Positions 1-9,080 of a DNA stretch of 62,836 nucleotides are shown in pieces. The stretch's first letter is position 1. Every line of letters begins with the position of its first letter. Made by a program: the position numbers and the translations under genes. The stretch is from contig NZ_JAPSLK010000047.1 in NCBI RefSeq assembly GCF_031180885.1, positions 1-62,836 of the forward strand. The letters run 5' to 3'. The notes beneath the pieces were generated by a model. That model was not told where the DNA came from. It worked only from the letters and a program-made list of their open reading frames with translations, and made no database searches. The DNA is from Saccharothrix sp. (GTDB lineage Bacteria > Actinomycetota > Actinomycetes > Mycobacteriales > Pseudonocardiaceae).

Positions 1-113
1 GTCCCCCGTACGGCCTGGGCGCAGCCCAACCGCGCTTTGGTCTTCTCCGCAACCAGCTTTTCCGGTTGCGGAGAAGACCAAAGGGTGGTTGCCTCCGGCA
101 GGCCGTACGGGGG
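1..113. repeat. Long palindromic intergenic repeat (type P1)
   Basis: This is an almost continuous hairpin. The outer arms read GTCCCCCGTACGGCC at the left and its complement at 99-113. The inner stem is CTTTGGTCTTCTCCGCAACC (35-54) and its complement (64-83), around a 9-nt loop. A second copy in opposite orientation lies at 53683-53797, with the same outer arms and loop but a different, still fully paired inner stem. It sits downstream of the methyltransferase gene that ends at 271, so it may act as a terminator, although no U-tract follows. The window begins inside or at the edge of the element. Confidence 0.8.
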
Positions 114-270
114 ACGAACCGACGCCCTTCCACCCCCCCGGTGGCTTGCCGCGCGGCGAGCACCGCTTTTCGCTTTTGATCTTCCAAGCTTTTGATCTCT
201 CAAGCTTTGATCTTGAGAGCGCGAAGCGCGTAAGGCTCAAGAGCGAAGCGATGCCCAAAGCTCTTGAAAG
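114..270. repeat. Mosaic intergenic repeat module next to P1
   Basis: This gene-free stretch contains ACCGACGCCCTTCCACCCC, a purine/pyrimidine-skewed run of CTTTTGATCTT-like words, and CTTGAGAGCGCG. The same modules in the same order, but inverted, occur at about 53590-53682. Parts also recur at 46723-46800. No coding signal is seen. The adjacent methyltransferase stop codon is at 271. Confidence 0.6.
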
Positions 271-993
271 TCAAAGACGGCGCATGACCAAGACAGCGTT
301 CCAACTGGCGACCTCGCGCAACCCGGGAACGTGAGCCACCCAAGCCGCCCAAGAAGGGTGGTACCTCGGGAAGGCGCGAACCAGCACGGCGTCCTCCCGC
401 CCCCGAAGCCACCCCAACGCGGCCCCGAACGAGAACGCGAACAAGCTGACCCCGAACCGGTTCTTCGGCTCCGCCCCGTTCTTCGCCGCGAACCGACGCG
501 CCGCGAAGTCCCCACCCAGGTAGTGCCACGGCGAAGTCTCGTGCCCGCCCCAAGGCGACAGCCACGGCGTGAACGACAAGAACACCGTCCCGCCCGGCTT
601 GGTCACCCGGACCATCTCCGCCAGCATCGCGTGCGGCTCGGACACGTGTTCCAGCACGTTGGACGAGTAGCAGACGTCCACCGAACCGGTCCGCACCGGC
701 AAGTTCGTCCCGCTGGCCCGCACCATGTCCTGCCCCGGCGCGCCGCGCGCGGACAACTCGCCCACGTCGGGGTCCAGCCCCACGTACCGGGCGCCCTTGC
801 CGCGAAAAGCCTCCGAGAAGTACCCCGGCCCGCCTCCAACATCCAACAAGAGCTTGCCCGCCAAGGACGTGAAGGACTCGACCTGGTTCGCCGAGTCCTC
901 CGCCAGCGTGCGGTAGAACGTGTCGCGGTCGGTCTGCTCGTTGCGGAACGCGCGGAACAGCTTGACCGACCGGCCCAGTGTCGCGGCGTGCAC
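271..993 (-). CDS. Class I SAM-dependent methyltransferase
   Basis: About 240 residues of a Rossmann-type methyltransferase. The SAM-binding motif I is LLDVGGGPGYFSEAF near residue 50, the acidic residue of motif II is in YVGLDPD, and a motif DVCYSSNVLEHV precedes the KPGG turn, as in methyltransferase family 11. The frame stays open upstream, but the GTG at 993 is preferred. It lies 2 bp behind the stop of the DUF2613 gene, and upstream translation is low-complexity arginine-rich sequence. Its context among membrane glycosyltransferase genes suggests it methylates an envelope glycan or lipid; the substrate is not evident. Confidence 0.8.
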   Translation of the reverse strand: MHAATLGRSVKLFRAFRNEQTDRDTFYRTLAEDSANQVESFTSLAGKLLLDVGGGPGYFSEAFRGKGARYVGLDPDVGELSARGAPGQDMVRASGTNLPVRTGSVDVCYSSNVLEHVSEPHAMLAEMVRVTKPGGTVFLSFTPWLSPWGGHETSPWHYLGGDFAARRFAAKNGAEPKNRFGVSLFAFSFGAALGWLRGREDAVLVRAFPRYHPSWAAWVAHVPGLREVASWNAVLVMRRL

Positions 994-995
994 GG

Positions 996-1169
996 TCAGC
1001 GCTTGACGGTGCCGTAGTCCACGACGCCGCCCGCACCGTTCGCGGCGGGCGCGTTCTCCAGCTCGACCTTGCGGTCGGGGCTGTTGGCGCTCACCAGTGC
1101 CACGGTGCCGCCGATCGCCAGGGCGATGCCCGCCAGAACCACGACGACTGCTGCGACGATCTTGCCCAC
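996..1169 (-). CDS. DUF2613 small membrane protein
   Basis: A 57-residue protein starting at a GTG preceded by AGGAG. It has one hydrophobic segment (about residues 4-26) followed by a short hydrophilic tail, VSANSPDRKVELENAP and so on to DYGTVKR. This matches the actinobacterial DUF2613 family, which in mycobacteria lies next to aftD. The stop is 2 bp before the start of the downstream methyltransferase, and the gene follows the 548-residue membrane protein, whose 3' end it meets. It is probably a secreted or single-pass accessory protein of envelope arabinan synthesis; its biochemical role is unknown. Confidence 0.8.
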   Translation of the reverse strand: MGKIVAAVVVVLAGIALAIGGTVALVSANSPDRKVELENAPAANGAGGVVDYGTVKR

Positions 1170-1172
1170 GGG

Positions 1173-2819
1173 TCACTCCTCGCGTCGGTGGAACACCAAT
1201 CTACCGGCCGGTAACCATTGCCACAACAGACATCCAGCCAAAAACCCGAACCCCACGACATTCGCCGCGACCGCAACCCCGAGGTTCTCCGGCGCCACGA
1301 CCACCACCACCCCCGGCACCCGGTACAGGGTGAGCCACTGCCCCCGGAAAACCTCGTCCAACCCGCTCAAATCAGGCAACGCCCCAGGCGTGCCGTGCTC
1401 CACCAGCACCCACCCGATCCCCGCAGCACCAAGGTCCCCGCGCTCCAACGCCCGCCGGACAGCCGGCATCCGCGTGTCCTCACCGGCCACCGCAACCCCG
1501 CTGACGTACACCGTGTCATCCACGACGGTCGTACGCGGCAACATCCGAGGCGCGGGATCCAGCTGCGTGCGGTAGCCATTCCACTCGAACCGCCGAAACG
1601 CCCCCAACGGCAACGAAAGCACATCCCCCGGCCGGGGGTCTCCGCTCAGCACCTCCCGAACCCGCCCCCAATCCCCCGGGTACTGCACCACATCAAGCCG
1701 TCCCCACCCCGCCCAAGCCAGGTCCGGCATGGCCACAACAGGCACCGCCACCGCCACAGCCAGCACAGCTCCCCGCCCCCGCGATAGCCTCCGCCCCACC
1801 ACCTCCACGGTCAACGCAACCCCGACCGCCAACGGAAGCGCCCACCAAGCCACCCACTTCTGCGCATCCCGCAACAACGCCGCCCCCGGCACCGAAGCGA
1901 CCGCCCACTCCAACACCCCACGCCCCAACGGCAGATGCGCAAACAGCGCAGCCACCAACCCCACCCCGCCCAAACCAACCAACCCCCAGCCCCACTCCCG
2001 CCCCAGCCGGGGAAAACTCACCACCGCCAACCCCGCCACCGCGACCGTCAACACCGGCACCAGCGACAGTTCCCGGCTAGCCGGCACGACATCGGCGTTC
2101 CAAAACCCGCCCAACCCCAGCACGGCCACCACCGCACCGCCCCAGTTCTCGCCCTTGGCGGCGAACACCCACACCGCCTCCGGCGCGGACAACACCGCCC
2201 CGGCCCTCACCACAGACGGCGCCACCCACGGCAGGTTCACCAAAACCACCGCAGGCGCAACCCTCACCACCCTCCGCCACCCCGCACCAGCCAACGCGAC
2301 GGCACCCACCAGCACCCCACCGGTAGGCGTCAACGCCCCCAGCGCAACCCACAACACCAACCGCGTCAACGCCTTCGGCTCCCCGCGCCGAACCGCCAAC
2401 CCAGCCGCCGCAACCCAAGGCAGACACGCATAAGCCAACAAATAAGGCCAATGCCCCATGAACAACCGCTCGGCAACGTACGGCGTCCACCCGTAGAAAG
2501 TCGCCGCAACCAACCGAGTCCCGACAACCCCGGACGGAACCAGCCGCCCCGCTCCCCACGGCCCCAACACCAAAGCCGTTACCAGCAAACACTTCTGCAC
2601 CACGTCACCAGGCAGAACCCAGGTGAGCAACGCCACGACCGCGTCCGCCGGCACCGACCGCGCCGGCGTGCTCCCGGCCCCCACCCCGTCCGGCGACAAC
2701 GACTGCTCGGGCGCGAACACCATGTCGTACGACAGCACGAACCCGCGCCCCAGCAAGGGAAACAGCACGGCAAGTGCCAGAATCACACTCCACCCGGGCA
2801 GGATCAGCCGCCGCATCAA
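1173..2819 (-). CDS. Polytopic membrane protein, probable envelope glycan function
   Basis: A 548-residue integral membrane protein with roughly a dozen hydrophobic segments and an extracytoplasmic C-terminal portion before a last membrane helix near residues 510-535. Residues 30-50 (YDMVFAPEQSLSPDG) form a short first external loop, the position where GT-C glycosyltransferases keep catalytic acids. I recognise no named family, so GT-C-like is inference. It heads a minus-strand run with the DUF2613 protein and methyltransferase, and is divergent from the flippase at 2904. A role in arabinogalactan or related polymer assembly is plausible from context only. Confidence 0.65.
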   Translation of the reverse strand: MMRRLILPGWSVILALAVLFPLLGRGFVLSYDMVFAPEQSLSPDGVGAGSTPARSVPADAVVALLTWVLPGDVVQKCLLVTALVLGPWGAGRLVPSGVVGTRLVAATFYGWTPYVAERLFMGHWPYLLAYACLPWVAAAGLAVRRGEPKALTRLVLWVALGALTPTGGVLVGAVALAGAGWRRVVRVAPAVVLVNLPWVAPSVVRAGAVLSAPEAVWVFAAKGENWGGAVVAVLGLGGFWNADVVPASRELSLVPVLTVAVAGLAVVSFPRLGREWGWGLVGLGGVGLVAALFAHLPLGRGVLEWAVASVPGAALLRDAQKWVAWWALPLAVGVALTVEVVGRRLSRGRGAVLAVAVAVPVVAMPDLAWAGWGRLDVVQYPGDWGRVREVLSGDPRPGDVLSLPLGAFRRFEWNGYRTQLDPAPRMLPRTTVVDDTVYVSGVAVAGEDTRMPAVRRALERGDLGAAGIGWVLVEHGTPGALPDLSGLDEVFRGQWLTLYRVPGVVVVVAPENLGVAVAANVVGFGFLAGCLLWQWLPAGRLVFHRREE

Positions 2820-2903
2820 GGGTTCTCACCGCCCCCGCACCCGGCTACAGTGCACACACTGCTCGCTGCACACCACACCGTTCGCTGACCCCGGAGGTCC
2901 GCC

Positions 2904-4109
2904 GTGGCCGTCAGCTCGACCCGGCAACCCGTGCGCGGCCAAGCCCTCGCGGTCACCGCCGGCGTGATGGTCGCCAACGCCTCGGGCTACGTGCTCACCG
3001 TGGTGGCGGCCCGGGTGCTGGCCCCAGCCGCGTTCGGCGAACTCGGTGCCCTCCTGGCCGTTCTGCTCGTCGGCGCGGTCCCCGCGATGGGCTTGCAGAC
3101 CTACGTGGCCCTCAAAGTGGCCGCCGACCCGGAGAAGTCGCGCCAGCCAGTAGTCGGCCTGGGTCTCGCCATCGCCACAGCCGTCACAACTCTCGCCGCC
3201 CTCGCCGTCCCCATCGCCGTCCCACTCCTCCGCGTATCCGACGTCGGTGCCGTCATCTGGCTGGCTCTCTGCGTCGGACCGCTCACCCTCAACGGCCTCT
3301 GGCACGGCCTCCTCCAAGGTGACCGCCGGTACGCACTGTTCGGCGTACTGGTCGCCCTCGAAGCCGCAAGCCGCGTCGGCGGCGCGCTCATCGCCCTCGC
3401 ATGGACCGGCACCACCACCGGGACGCTCGCCGGCGCGGCCATCGGCACCGCCGCCTCCACCACCATCGGCTGGCTCGCGTGCCGGCGACCGACACCCGCC
3501 AGGTTCGCCACGACCGACGTCCGCGAAGTGCTGCACGCCGGTCAGGCCCTGCTCGCCGTGGTCGTCCTGGTGAACCTGGACCTGCTGCTGGCGCGGCACG
3601 TCCTGCCCGCCGCCGCGTCCGGCGAGTACGCGGTCGGCGCGGTGCTGACGAAGATCGCCTACTGGCTGCCGCACGCGATCGCGGTCATCCTCCTGCCCCG
3701 CCTGGCCCATCCCGAGGGCAGCGGGAAGGCGCTCGGATCGGCGCTTGCGATCTGCGCCGCCCTGGACGGCGTGGTCGTGCTCGGCGCGGCGCTGTTCGGC
3801 CCCACGGCGACCCGAATCATCGGTGGCCAGTCCTACGCCGACACCGCGCTCCCGCTGTGGGCGTTCGCGCTCGTCGGCACCCTGCTCGCACTCGCGCAGC
3901 TCCTGCTCTACGCCCGGATCGCGGGCCGCGACCGCAAGGCCACTTTGCTGCTGTGGCTGGCGGTCGGAGTCGAGACCGCGCTGGTCATGCTGTGGCTCAA
4001 CGACTCCCCGGCGCAGACCGTGTCGGCCGCCGTGGTCGCCACGGCCGGGCTGGTGGTGTCCGGCGCGGTCGTGGAGGCACGCGCTAGGCGGCACGGTCGA
4101 GCCACCTGA
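2904..4109 (+). CDS. MOP-superfamily polysaccharide flippase-like membrane protein
   Basis: A 401-residue protein with about 12 hydrophobic helices. The N-terminus, with GVMVANASGYVLTVVAARVLAP and then FGELGALLAVL, has the pattern of Wzx/MATE-like oligosaccharide flippases, which move lipid-linked glycans across the membrane. The GTG start at 2904 follows GGAGG at 2892. The gene is divergent from the 548-residue membrane protein, and its last 26 bp overlap the 3' end of aftD, which runs towards it. It could equally export another envelope precursor; the family call is firm, the substrate is not. Confidence 0.75.
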   Translation: MAVSSTRQPVRGQALAVTAGVMVANASGYVLTVVAARVLAPAAFGELGALLAVLLVGAVPAMGLQTYVALKVAADPEKSRQPVVGLGLAIATAVTTLAALAVPIAVPLLRVSDVGAVIWLALCVGPLTLNGLWHGLLQGDRRYALFGVLVALEAASRVGGALIALAWTGTTTGTLAGAAIGTAASTTIGWLACRRPTPARFATTDVREVLHAGQALLAVVVLVNLDLLLARHVLPAAASGEYAVGAVLTKIAYWLPHAIAVILLPRLAHPEGSGKALGSALAICAALDGVVVLGAALFGPTATRIIGGQSYADTALPLWAFALVGTLLALAQLLLYARIAGRDRKATLLLWLAVGVETALVMLWLNDSPAQTVSAAVVATAGLVVSGAVVEARARRHGRAT

Positions 4110-7100
4110 TCCGCGCGGACACCACGGCGGCCAGTGCCACGAGCACCGCCGCCTGCGCGACCGTCCCGTACGCCCAGTCCTGCCCGTGCCCCAGCGCCCG
4201 CCCGGTGACACCCACCGCCGTGGCGACGAGCATCCCGCCGAACGCCAACGCCATCGACACCGCACGCCGGTAGTCCGGCACGAGACTGCGCAGGAACAGG
4301 CACGACAGCAACGCCACCACACCCGCCATGCCACCCAACAACCCGAGGAGCACGACCAGCACCCACGGCACCCATCGGTCACCGCCGGCCCCGACCGACA
4401 CCCTCAGCCGCCGCCCCGGCACCACAGCCATCAGGACCAGCACCAAGACCGCCGCCGCACCCACCAACAACCGCGACCGGTAGGACGAGTCCGGCACGAA
4501 CTCCAGCGCCACCGTCACCGGCCCACCCGACGGCAACACCCAAGCCTGCTGCCACCCGTCGACCCGTGTCCGCTCCAACGGCTTGCCGTCAACGGTCGCC
4601 ACCCAACCGTCGTTCGCGTTCTCCGGCACCGCGAGCACCGCATCCGGGCCCGCCCCGACCCGCACCTCCCGCGAAGCCGCCGTCCACGACACGACATCCA
4701 CGGACCGGTGCCGGACCTGCGCCGCCGGCGCACCGGAAGGCTTCAACCACACGTCCTGCACCACGAAGTCCGCCGACCGCCCGCCCCGCAGCTCGTGGTC
4801 GCCCTCGCCCAACACCAAGCCCTCGGCCAGGTCCGGGCACGTGGTCAGCCGCAACGGCCGGTGCTCGACCAGGTCCGCCACCGTGCCGGACACCGACGTG
4901 TCGTACTCGACCCCGTCGATCCGCAACGACGGCCCCTGCCCGCACGGCGCGGTGACCGGCGTGTCCGGGGTGGTGGCCGGCAGGTCGACGCCGACCAGCG
5001 ACAACTCCGTGATCCCGGGCGGCCCGTCGAAGCTCTCCCGGCGCACCACGGACACCTCGACCCGGTCCGTCGTGGTCTCGAACTCGACCACTCCGCCATC
5101 ACCCACCGGCCGCCGCACCGTCCCGGCCGCCGTCGTGATGTCCACTTCGGACGGTGCACTCGCACCGGATCCGGAGTCGACGAAAACCTTCAGCCCCCGC
5201 ACCTCCCGCGGCTCGTCGAACGTGAACCGCAGGGTCGGGCGCTCATCGGTGTGGTCGGCGATCCACGTCGTGGTCGGATCACCGTCCACGGCCATCGAAG
5301 GAGCCGCAGCCGGGTCACCGGCCAACTGCGTGGACCCCGAAACCGTCACCCCGGGCAGCCGCACCGGAGGCGTCGCGCCGCCGGCCGGCAGCACGGTCCC
5401 GTCCACGGTGTAAGTCGCCTTCGCGCCGGTCCGGAACAGCCGGTGCACGCCCGAGGGTTCCTCGCCGAACCGGGTCAGGCCCGCGTCGCACCGCACCACG
5501 CCGTCCACCCGCAGGCACGCGAACCGGGGCTGCGCCCCGCGGCTGAACGCGAACCCCGTCCGCTGCCCGTCCGCCGGAGCCACGTCCGACGGCACCCGCA
5601 GCGCCCGCTCGGGCTCGACACCGGGCACGGACAGTTCCGCGATGCCCGCGTTGCCCGTGGTCCGGCCGGCCGCGAGGGCCAGCACGGTCACCCGCACCCG
5701 ACCGGTCAACCCGGCCGCCACGGGGAACCGCTGCTCACCCTGCCCGCGCTCCACCTCGTGCTCGACCTCGCCCGCGTCGGTCGAGATCCGGATGCGGGTC
5801 ACCGGCCAGCCCACGCGGCGGTCGTCCACCACGCGCAGGCCGACCTCGGTCACCACCCGGGGCGTGTCCAGCGCGACCTCCAGCCACTGCCCGATCGCAC
5901 CGTCCACAGTGGACGACTGCCAGGCGGTGTAGGGGTCGCCGTCCACCGCCGCGAACGGCATCGACGACTGGTCCGAGCCGCGCACCGAGTCCGCGAACCC
6001 GGCCGACGTCGAGGCGGTGATCCCGCGGATGCCCCGGTGCACGGCCACCGTCCGGTGCTCCAGCCCGTCGAACGGCAGCACGTCCAGCGCGGGCCGCACC
6101 TGGCGGGGCCGTTCGTCGACGGTCAGCGTCTGGCCGAGGTTGTCCCGCATCCGGCCCACGTTCCGCTCGCGGTTGCGCAGACCGTCGGTGACCAGCCAGT
6201 CCGTGCCTTGCGGGGCACCGCCGTCACCCGCCAGCACGGTCGGCCGGTCGGCCGCGAGCAGCCCGGAGTCGAGCAGCGGCAACAGGGATTCCGGGCCGCC
6301 GCTGACCGTGGCCACGTCCTGCGCCGCCACCGCGACCGCCCGCCGGACGTCCCGCTCGACCTCGTAGACCTCCAGCGCGGGCACGGCGGGGAGGGTGGTG
6401 TCGACCTTGACCGGCGAGGGTGCGGCCTCCCCGAACCCGGCCACCCGCTTGATCCCCGGCGACCGCTCCAACGCCGTCCGCAGCACCGCGATCGGCGGCA
6501 CGTCCGTCTCCACGCGGGAGACGTCGTTGCGCAGCACCAGGAACCGGTGCCCGGACCGGGCCAGGAAGTCCGCGAGGCCGGGCGCGCCGCGACCGTCCGC
6601 CAGCGCGTCCTCCACGGCGTCCATCAGCCGGGTGTTGCCCTCCGACCCGAGCGGGATCTGGCTGCGCAGCGCCCACGGCGAGCGCGCCAGCGCCTGCACC
6701 GGTTCGTCGATCGGCCGGCCCCAGGTGTACTCGGCGAACCCGGTGCCGGGCACGATCAGCGCCCGCGACCCGGGGTCGGCCTGCGCCAACCACTCCGCCG
6801 CTTCCTCCCAGTGGCCGGGGATCTCGTCCCACCCCGGACCGGGTCGGAGCGTGAGCAACCAGGCCGGCGCGGCGGCGACCACCACGACCAGCGCGCCCGC
6901 CGCCACCCGTGCCCGACGCGCCAGGACCGGCGAGACCACCCGCCGCAGCAGGGGGAGCCGACCGGTCAGGGCGTGGGCGAGGGCAAGGGACAGCGGCAGC
7001 CGCAGGCCGGGTTCGAGCTTGTGCACGTTGCGGAGTGGGGCGAGCGGGCCGTCCAGCAGGGCTCGGACCGTCTCGGACAGCGGGCTGTCCAGCGCGCCGA

Positions 7101-8091
7101 CGTACCCGATGGTCAGCAGCGTGGCCCCGGTGACCACGCCCAGCGTCAGGAACAGCCGCTCGGGCAGGCTCGTGCGGGCCAGGCCGGCCAGCGCGACCGC
7201 CGCGAGCAGACCGGTGGCGGCCATCAGGAACGGGTTGTCCACCAGCAGGAACCCGGCCGGCCACCACGGCGTGCCCTGCACGACGTAGGCCACCCACTGG
7301 TTCGTGCCGCGCAGCACCTGGAACAGCGACGTCGGCGAGGTGGTGTTGGTCGCGGACTCCACGTAGTCGACGAACGGCAGGCTGTACTGGCCCAGCAGCA
7401 CCAACGGCAGCAGCCACCACAGGACGGCCGCCGTCACCGCGCCCGCCCACCACAGCACCAGCTTCACGTGCGGCCACGACCACTTCCGGGTCAGCAGCCA
7501 CAACCCCGGCAGGACCAGCGCCATCACCACGACCGCGCCGTTGATCCCGCCCATCCCCAGGACCGCCAACCCGGACAACCCCGCGGCTTTGCGTGGCCCC
7601 CGACGGTCGGCCTTGACGAGCGGCAGCAGCACCCACGGCAGCATCACCGCGGCCAGCATCTCGGCGGTCAGCGGGCCGATCTCGGTGAGCATCCGCGGGG
7701 CCAGCGCGTAGGCCAGGGCGCCGACGTGCCGGGCGGGTTCGCTGCCGATCCCCATGGCCCGCGACAGGAGCAGCGCGCCCCCGTACGCCAGGCACAGCAG
7801 CAGCGCGCACCACAGGCGCTGGGTGATCCACGGCGGCAGCCCCGCCAGGTCGCCCAGCAGGAAGAACGGCCCCATCGGGAACAGGTAGCCGTAGGCCTGG
7901 TTCTGCAGTTCGCCGCCGCTGGCCATGGGGTTCCACAGGTGCAGCGCGCGGCCCAGGAACGCGGCCGGGTCCACGACCAGGTCGAGCTTGGTGTCGAACG
8001 TGGTGCGCCCCGGGAGTTGGAGGAACGACAGGACCGTCAGTCCCACCAGCACCCAGGGGGTCGGCCTGGTGCGGATGTCAGCGCCTCCCAC
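4084..8091 (-). CDS. aftD: Alpha-(1->3)-arabinofuranosyltransferase, AftD family
   Basis: A 1335-residue protein with the AftD architecture. The N-terminal multi-pass GT-C domain (about residues 1-420) carries FDTKLDLVVDPAAFLGRALH and LWNPMASGGELQNQAYGYLFPMGPF. A very large extracytoplasmic part follows, with at least two discoidin/CBM-like segments (SMPFAAVDGDPYTAWQSS; SMAVDGDPTTTWIADH), and four or so helices lie at the C-terminus. AftD adds branching alpha-1,3 arabinofuranose from decaprenyl-phosphoryl arabinose in arabinogalactan or related arabinans. The GTG start at 8091 overlaps the stop of the upstream methyltransferase by 14 bp. The length is close to mycobacterial AftD (about 1400). 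Confidence 0.9.
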   Translation of the reverse strand: MGGADIRTRPTPWVLVGLTVLSFLQLPGRTTFDTKLDLVVDPAAFLGRALHLWNPMASGGELQNQAYGYLFPMGPFFLLGDLAGLPPWITQRLWCALLLCLAYGGALLLSRAMGIGSEPARHVGALAYALAPRMLTEIGPLTAEMLAAVMLPWVLLPLVKADRRGPRKAAGLSGLAVLGMGGINGAVVVMALVLPGLWLLTRKWSWPHVKLVLWWAGAVTAAVLWWLLPLVLLGQYSLPFVDYVESATNTTSPTSLFQVLRGTNQWVAYVVQGTPWWPAGFLLVDNPFLMAATGLLAAVALAGLARTSLPERLFLTLGVVTGATLLTIGYVGALDSPLSETVRALLDGPLAPLRNVHKLEPGLRLPLSLALAHALTGRLPLLRRVVSPVLARRARVAAGALVVVVAAAPAWLLTLRPGPGWDEIPGHWEEAAEWLAQADPGSRALIVPGTGFAEYTWGRPIDEPVQALARSPWALRSQIPLGSEGNTRLMDAVEDALADGRGAPGLADFLARSGHRFLVLRNDVSRVETDVPPIAVLRTALERSPGIKRVAGFGEAAPSPVKVDTTLPAVPALEVYEVERDVRRAVAVAAQDVATVSGGPESLLPLLDSGLLAADRPTVLAGDGGAPQGTDWLVTDGLRNRERNVGRMRDNLGQTLTVDERPRQVRPALDVLPFDGLEHRTVAVHRGIRGITASTSAGFADSVRGSDQSSMPFAAVDGDPYTAWQSSTVDGAIGQWLEVALDTPRVVTEVGLRVVDDRRVGWPVTRIRISTDAGEVEHEVERGQGEQRFPVAAGLTGRVRVTVLALAAGRTTGNAGIAELSVPGVEPERALRVPSDVAPADGQRTGFAFSRGAQPRFACLRVDGVVRCDAGLTRFGEEPSGVHRLFRTGAKATYTVDGTVLPAGGATPPVRLPGVTVSGSTQLAGDPAAAPSMAVDGDPTTTWIADHTDERPTLRFTFDEPREVRGLKVFVDSGSGASAPSEVDITTAAGTVRRPVGDGGVVEFETTTDRVEVSVVRRESFDGPPGITELSLVGVDLPATTPDTPVTAPCGQGPSLRIDGVEYDTSVSGTVADLVEHRPLRLTTCPDLAEGLVLGEGDHELRGGRSADFVVQDVWLKPSGAPAAQVRHRSVDVVSWTAASREVRVGAGPDAVLAVPENANDGWVATVDGKPLERTRVDGWQQAWVLPSGGPVTVALEFVPDSSYRSRLLVGAAAVLVLVLMAVVPGRRLRVSVGAGGDRWVPWVLVVLLGLLGGMAGVVALLSCLFLRSLVPDYRRAVSMALAFGGMLVATAVGVTGRALGHGQDWAYGTVAQAAVLVALAAVVSARIRWLDRAA

Positions 8092-8824
8092 CGAGCTTGC
8101 GGATCACGTATCTGGTGGACACCCAGTGCGTCTCGGGTTCCGGTGTCGTGGCGGTGTCCACGACCTCGCCGCCGTGCGCGTTCACGACTGCCCGCACCCT
8201 CGCTTCGGGCAGTGCCGTCATGCGCATCGGCGCCGGGTAGCCGAGGACGGCGCGCTGTGCGAACCGGACCACCGGGTTGGGCGCGATCCGCCACCCGATG
8301 CCCTTGAGCGTCCACAGTGGACGGGTCGTGCACTGGACCAGCGCCACCGCGCCCGGCCGCAGCACGCGCACGAACTCGGCCAGGTACTCGGTGATCACCC
8401 GCTTGGGCAGGTGCTGGAGCACCAGTTCCGAGAACACCAGGTCGAAGCTGCCGCTGGGGAACACGTGCAGGTCGGGCGACTCGTTGAGCACGAACCGGCA
8501 GCGCCCGCCGCTGCGGTCCAACGCCCGCGCGGTCTCCAGCATCGGCACCGACACGTCCACGCCGACGACCTCCTCGGCGTGCTCCGCGAGCGCCTGCGAC
8601 AGCCGCCCCGCGCCGCACCCGAAGTCCAGCACCCGGTCCCAGGCGGTCGGCAGACCCAGCCGGTCGAGCCACGCGCGGGCCCGCTCGACGTCCCGCCGGC
8701 CCTGAGCGAGGAACTCGTCGACGTCCCACCGCCCGCCGCGCTTGTCCGGCGCCACGCTCACCGCCCACAGCGGGTCCTGCGCGCCGAGCGTGGTCCAGTC
8801 CTGACGAACCTGGTCGAAGTCCAC
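8078..8824 (-). CDS. Class I SAM-dependent methyltransferase
   Basis: About 248 residues from the GTG at 8824. Motif I is VLDFGCGAGRLSQAL (about residues 68-82), followed by VVGVDVSVPMLETAR, and FDLVFSELVLQHLP precedes the late strand with RVLRPGA. The open frame extends about 850 bp upstream, but that part is low-complexity and antisense to the VWA gene. The stop overlaps the start of aftD by 14 bp, so the two are translationally coupled. A glycan- or lipid-modifying role beside AftD is likely; the substrate is unknown. Confidence 0.8.
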   Translation of the reverse strand: MDFDQVRQDWTTLGAQDPLWAVSVAPDKRGGRWDVDEFLAQGRRDVERARAWLDRLGLPTAWDRVLDFGCGAGRLSQALAEHAEEVVGVDVSVPMLETARALDRSGGRCRFVLNESPDLHVFPSGSFDLVFSELVLQHLPKRVITEYLAEFVRVLRPGAVALVQCTTRPLWTLKGIGWRIAPNPVVRFAQRAVLGYPAPMRMTALPEARVRAVVNAHGGEVVDTATTPEPETHWVSTRYVIRKLGGRR

Positions 8825-8949
8825 CCGATCTTCCCGATCTCTCCCGTGGAGCCGTGGGCGCTCGTGTCGGGAATGTAGCCATCGGGGCGTTGGTCCGGGC
8901 GACAGAAGATGTTGTGCGCGGGGACAAGAGGCGTTGGCCGGAGGTGGGT

Positions 8950-9076
8950 TAACGTGCGATGACGTCTGGTCGGCGGTGTGGCGTCCGGTCGACGGCGGTG
9001 GCGTCTGGTCGGCGGGGCGGTGCGCGGTCGGCGGGGATGGCGTCTGGTCGACGGGGATGGCGTGGTCGACGGGAGT
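8950..9076 (+). repeat. Degenerate ~19-bp direct repeats upstream of the VWA gene
   Basis: Six imperfect copies of a unit like GGCGTCTGGTCGACGGGGAT run from 8950 to 9076 between the divergent methyltransferase and VWA genes. Read in frame they would give a repetitive Trp/Gly-rich leader to the VWA protein. Since a good start with GGGAG lies at 9081, I treat them as non-coding. Confidence 0.6.
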
Positions 9077-9080
9077 GGAC

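Noticed and set aside
3745..8307. 1520-codon open frame on the plus strand opposite aftD
   Set aside because: Composition is Arg/Pro/His-rich shadow sequence of the high-GC third positions; the opposite strand encodes a clear AftD.
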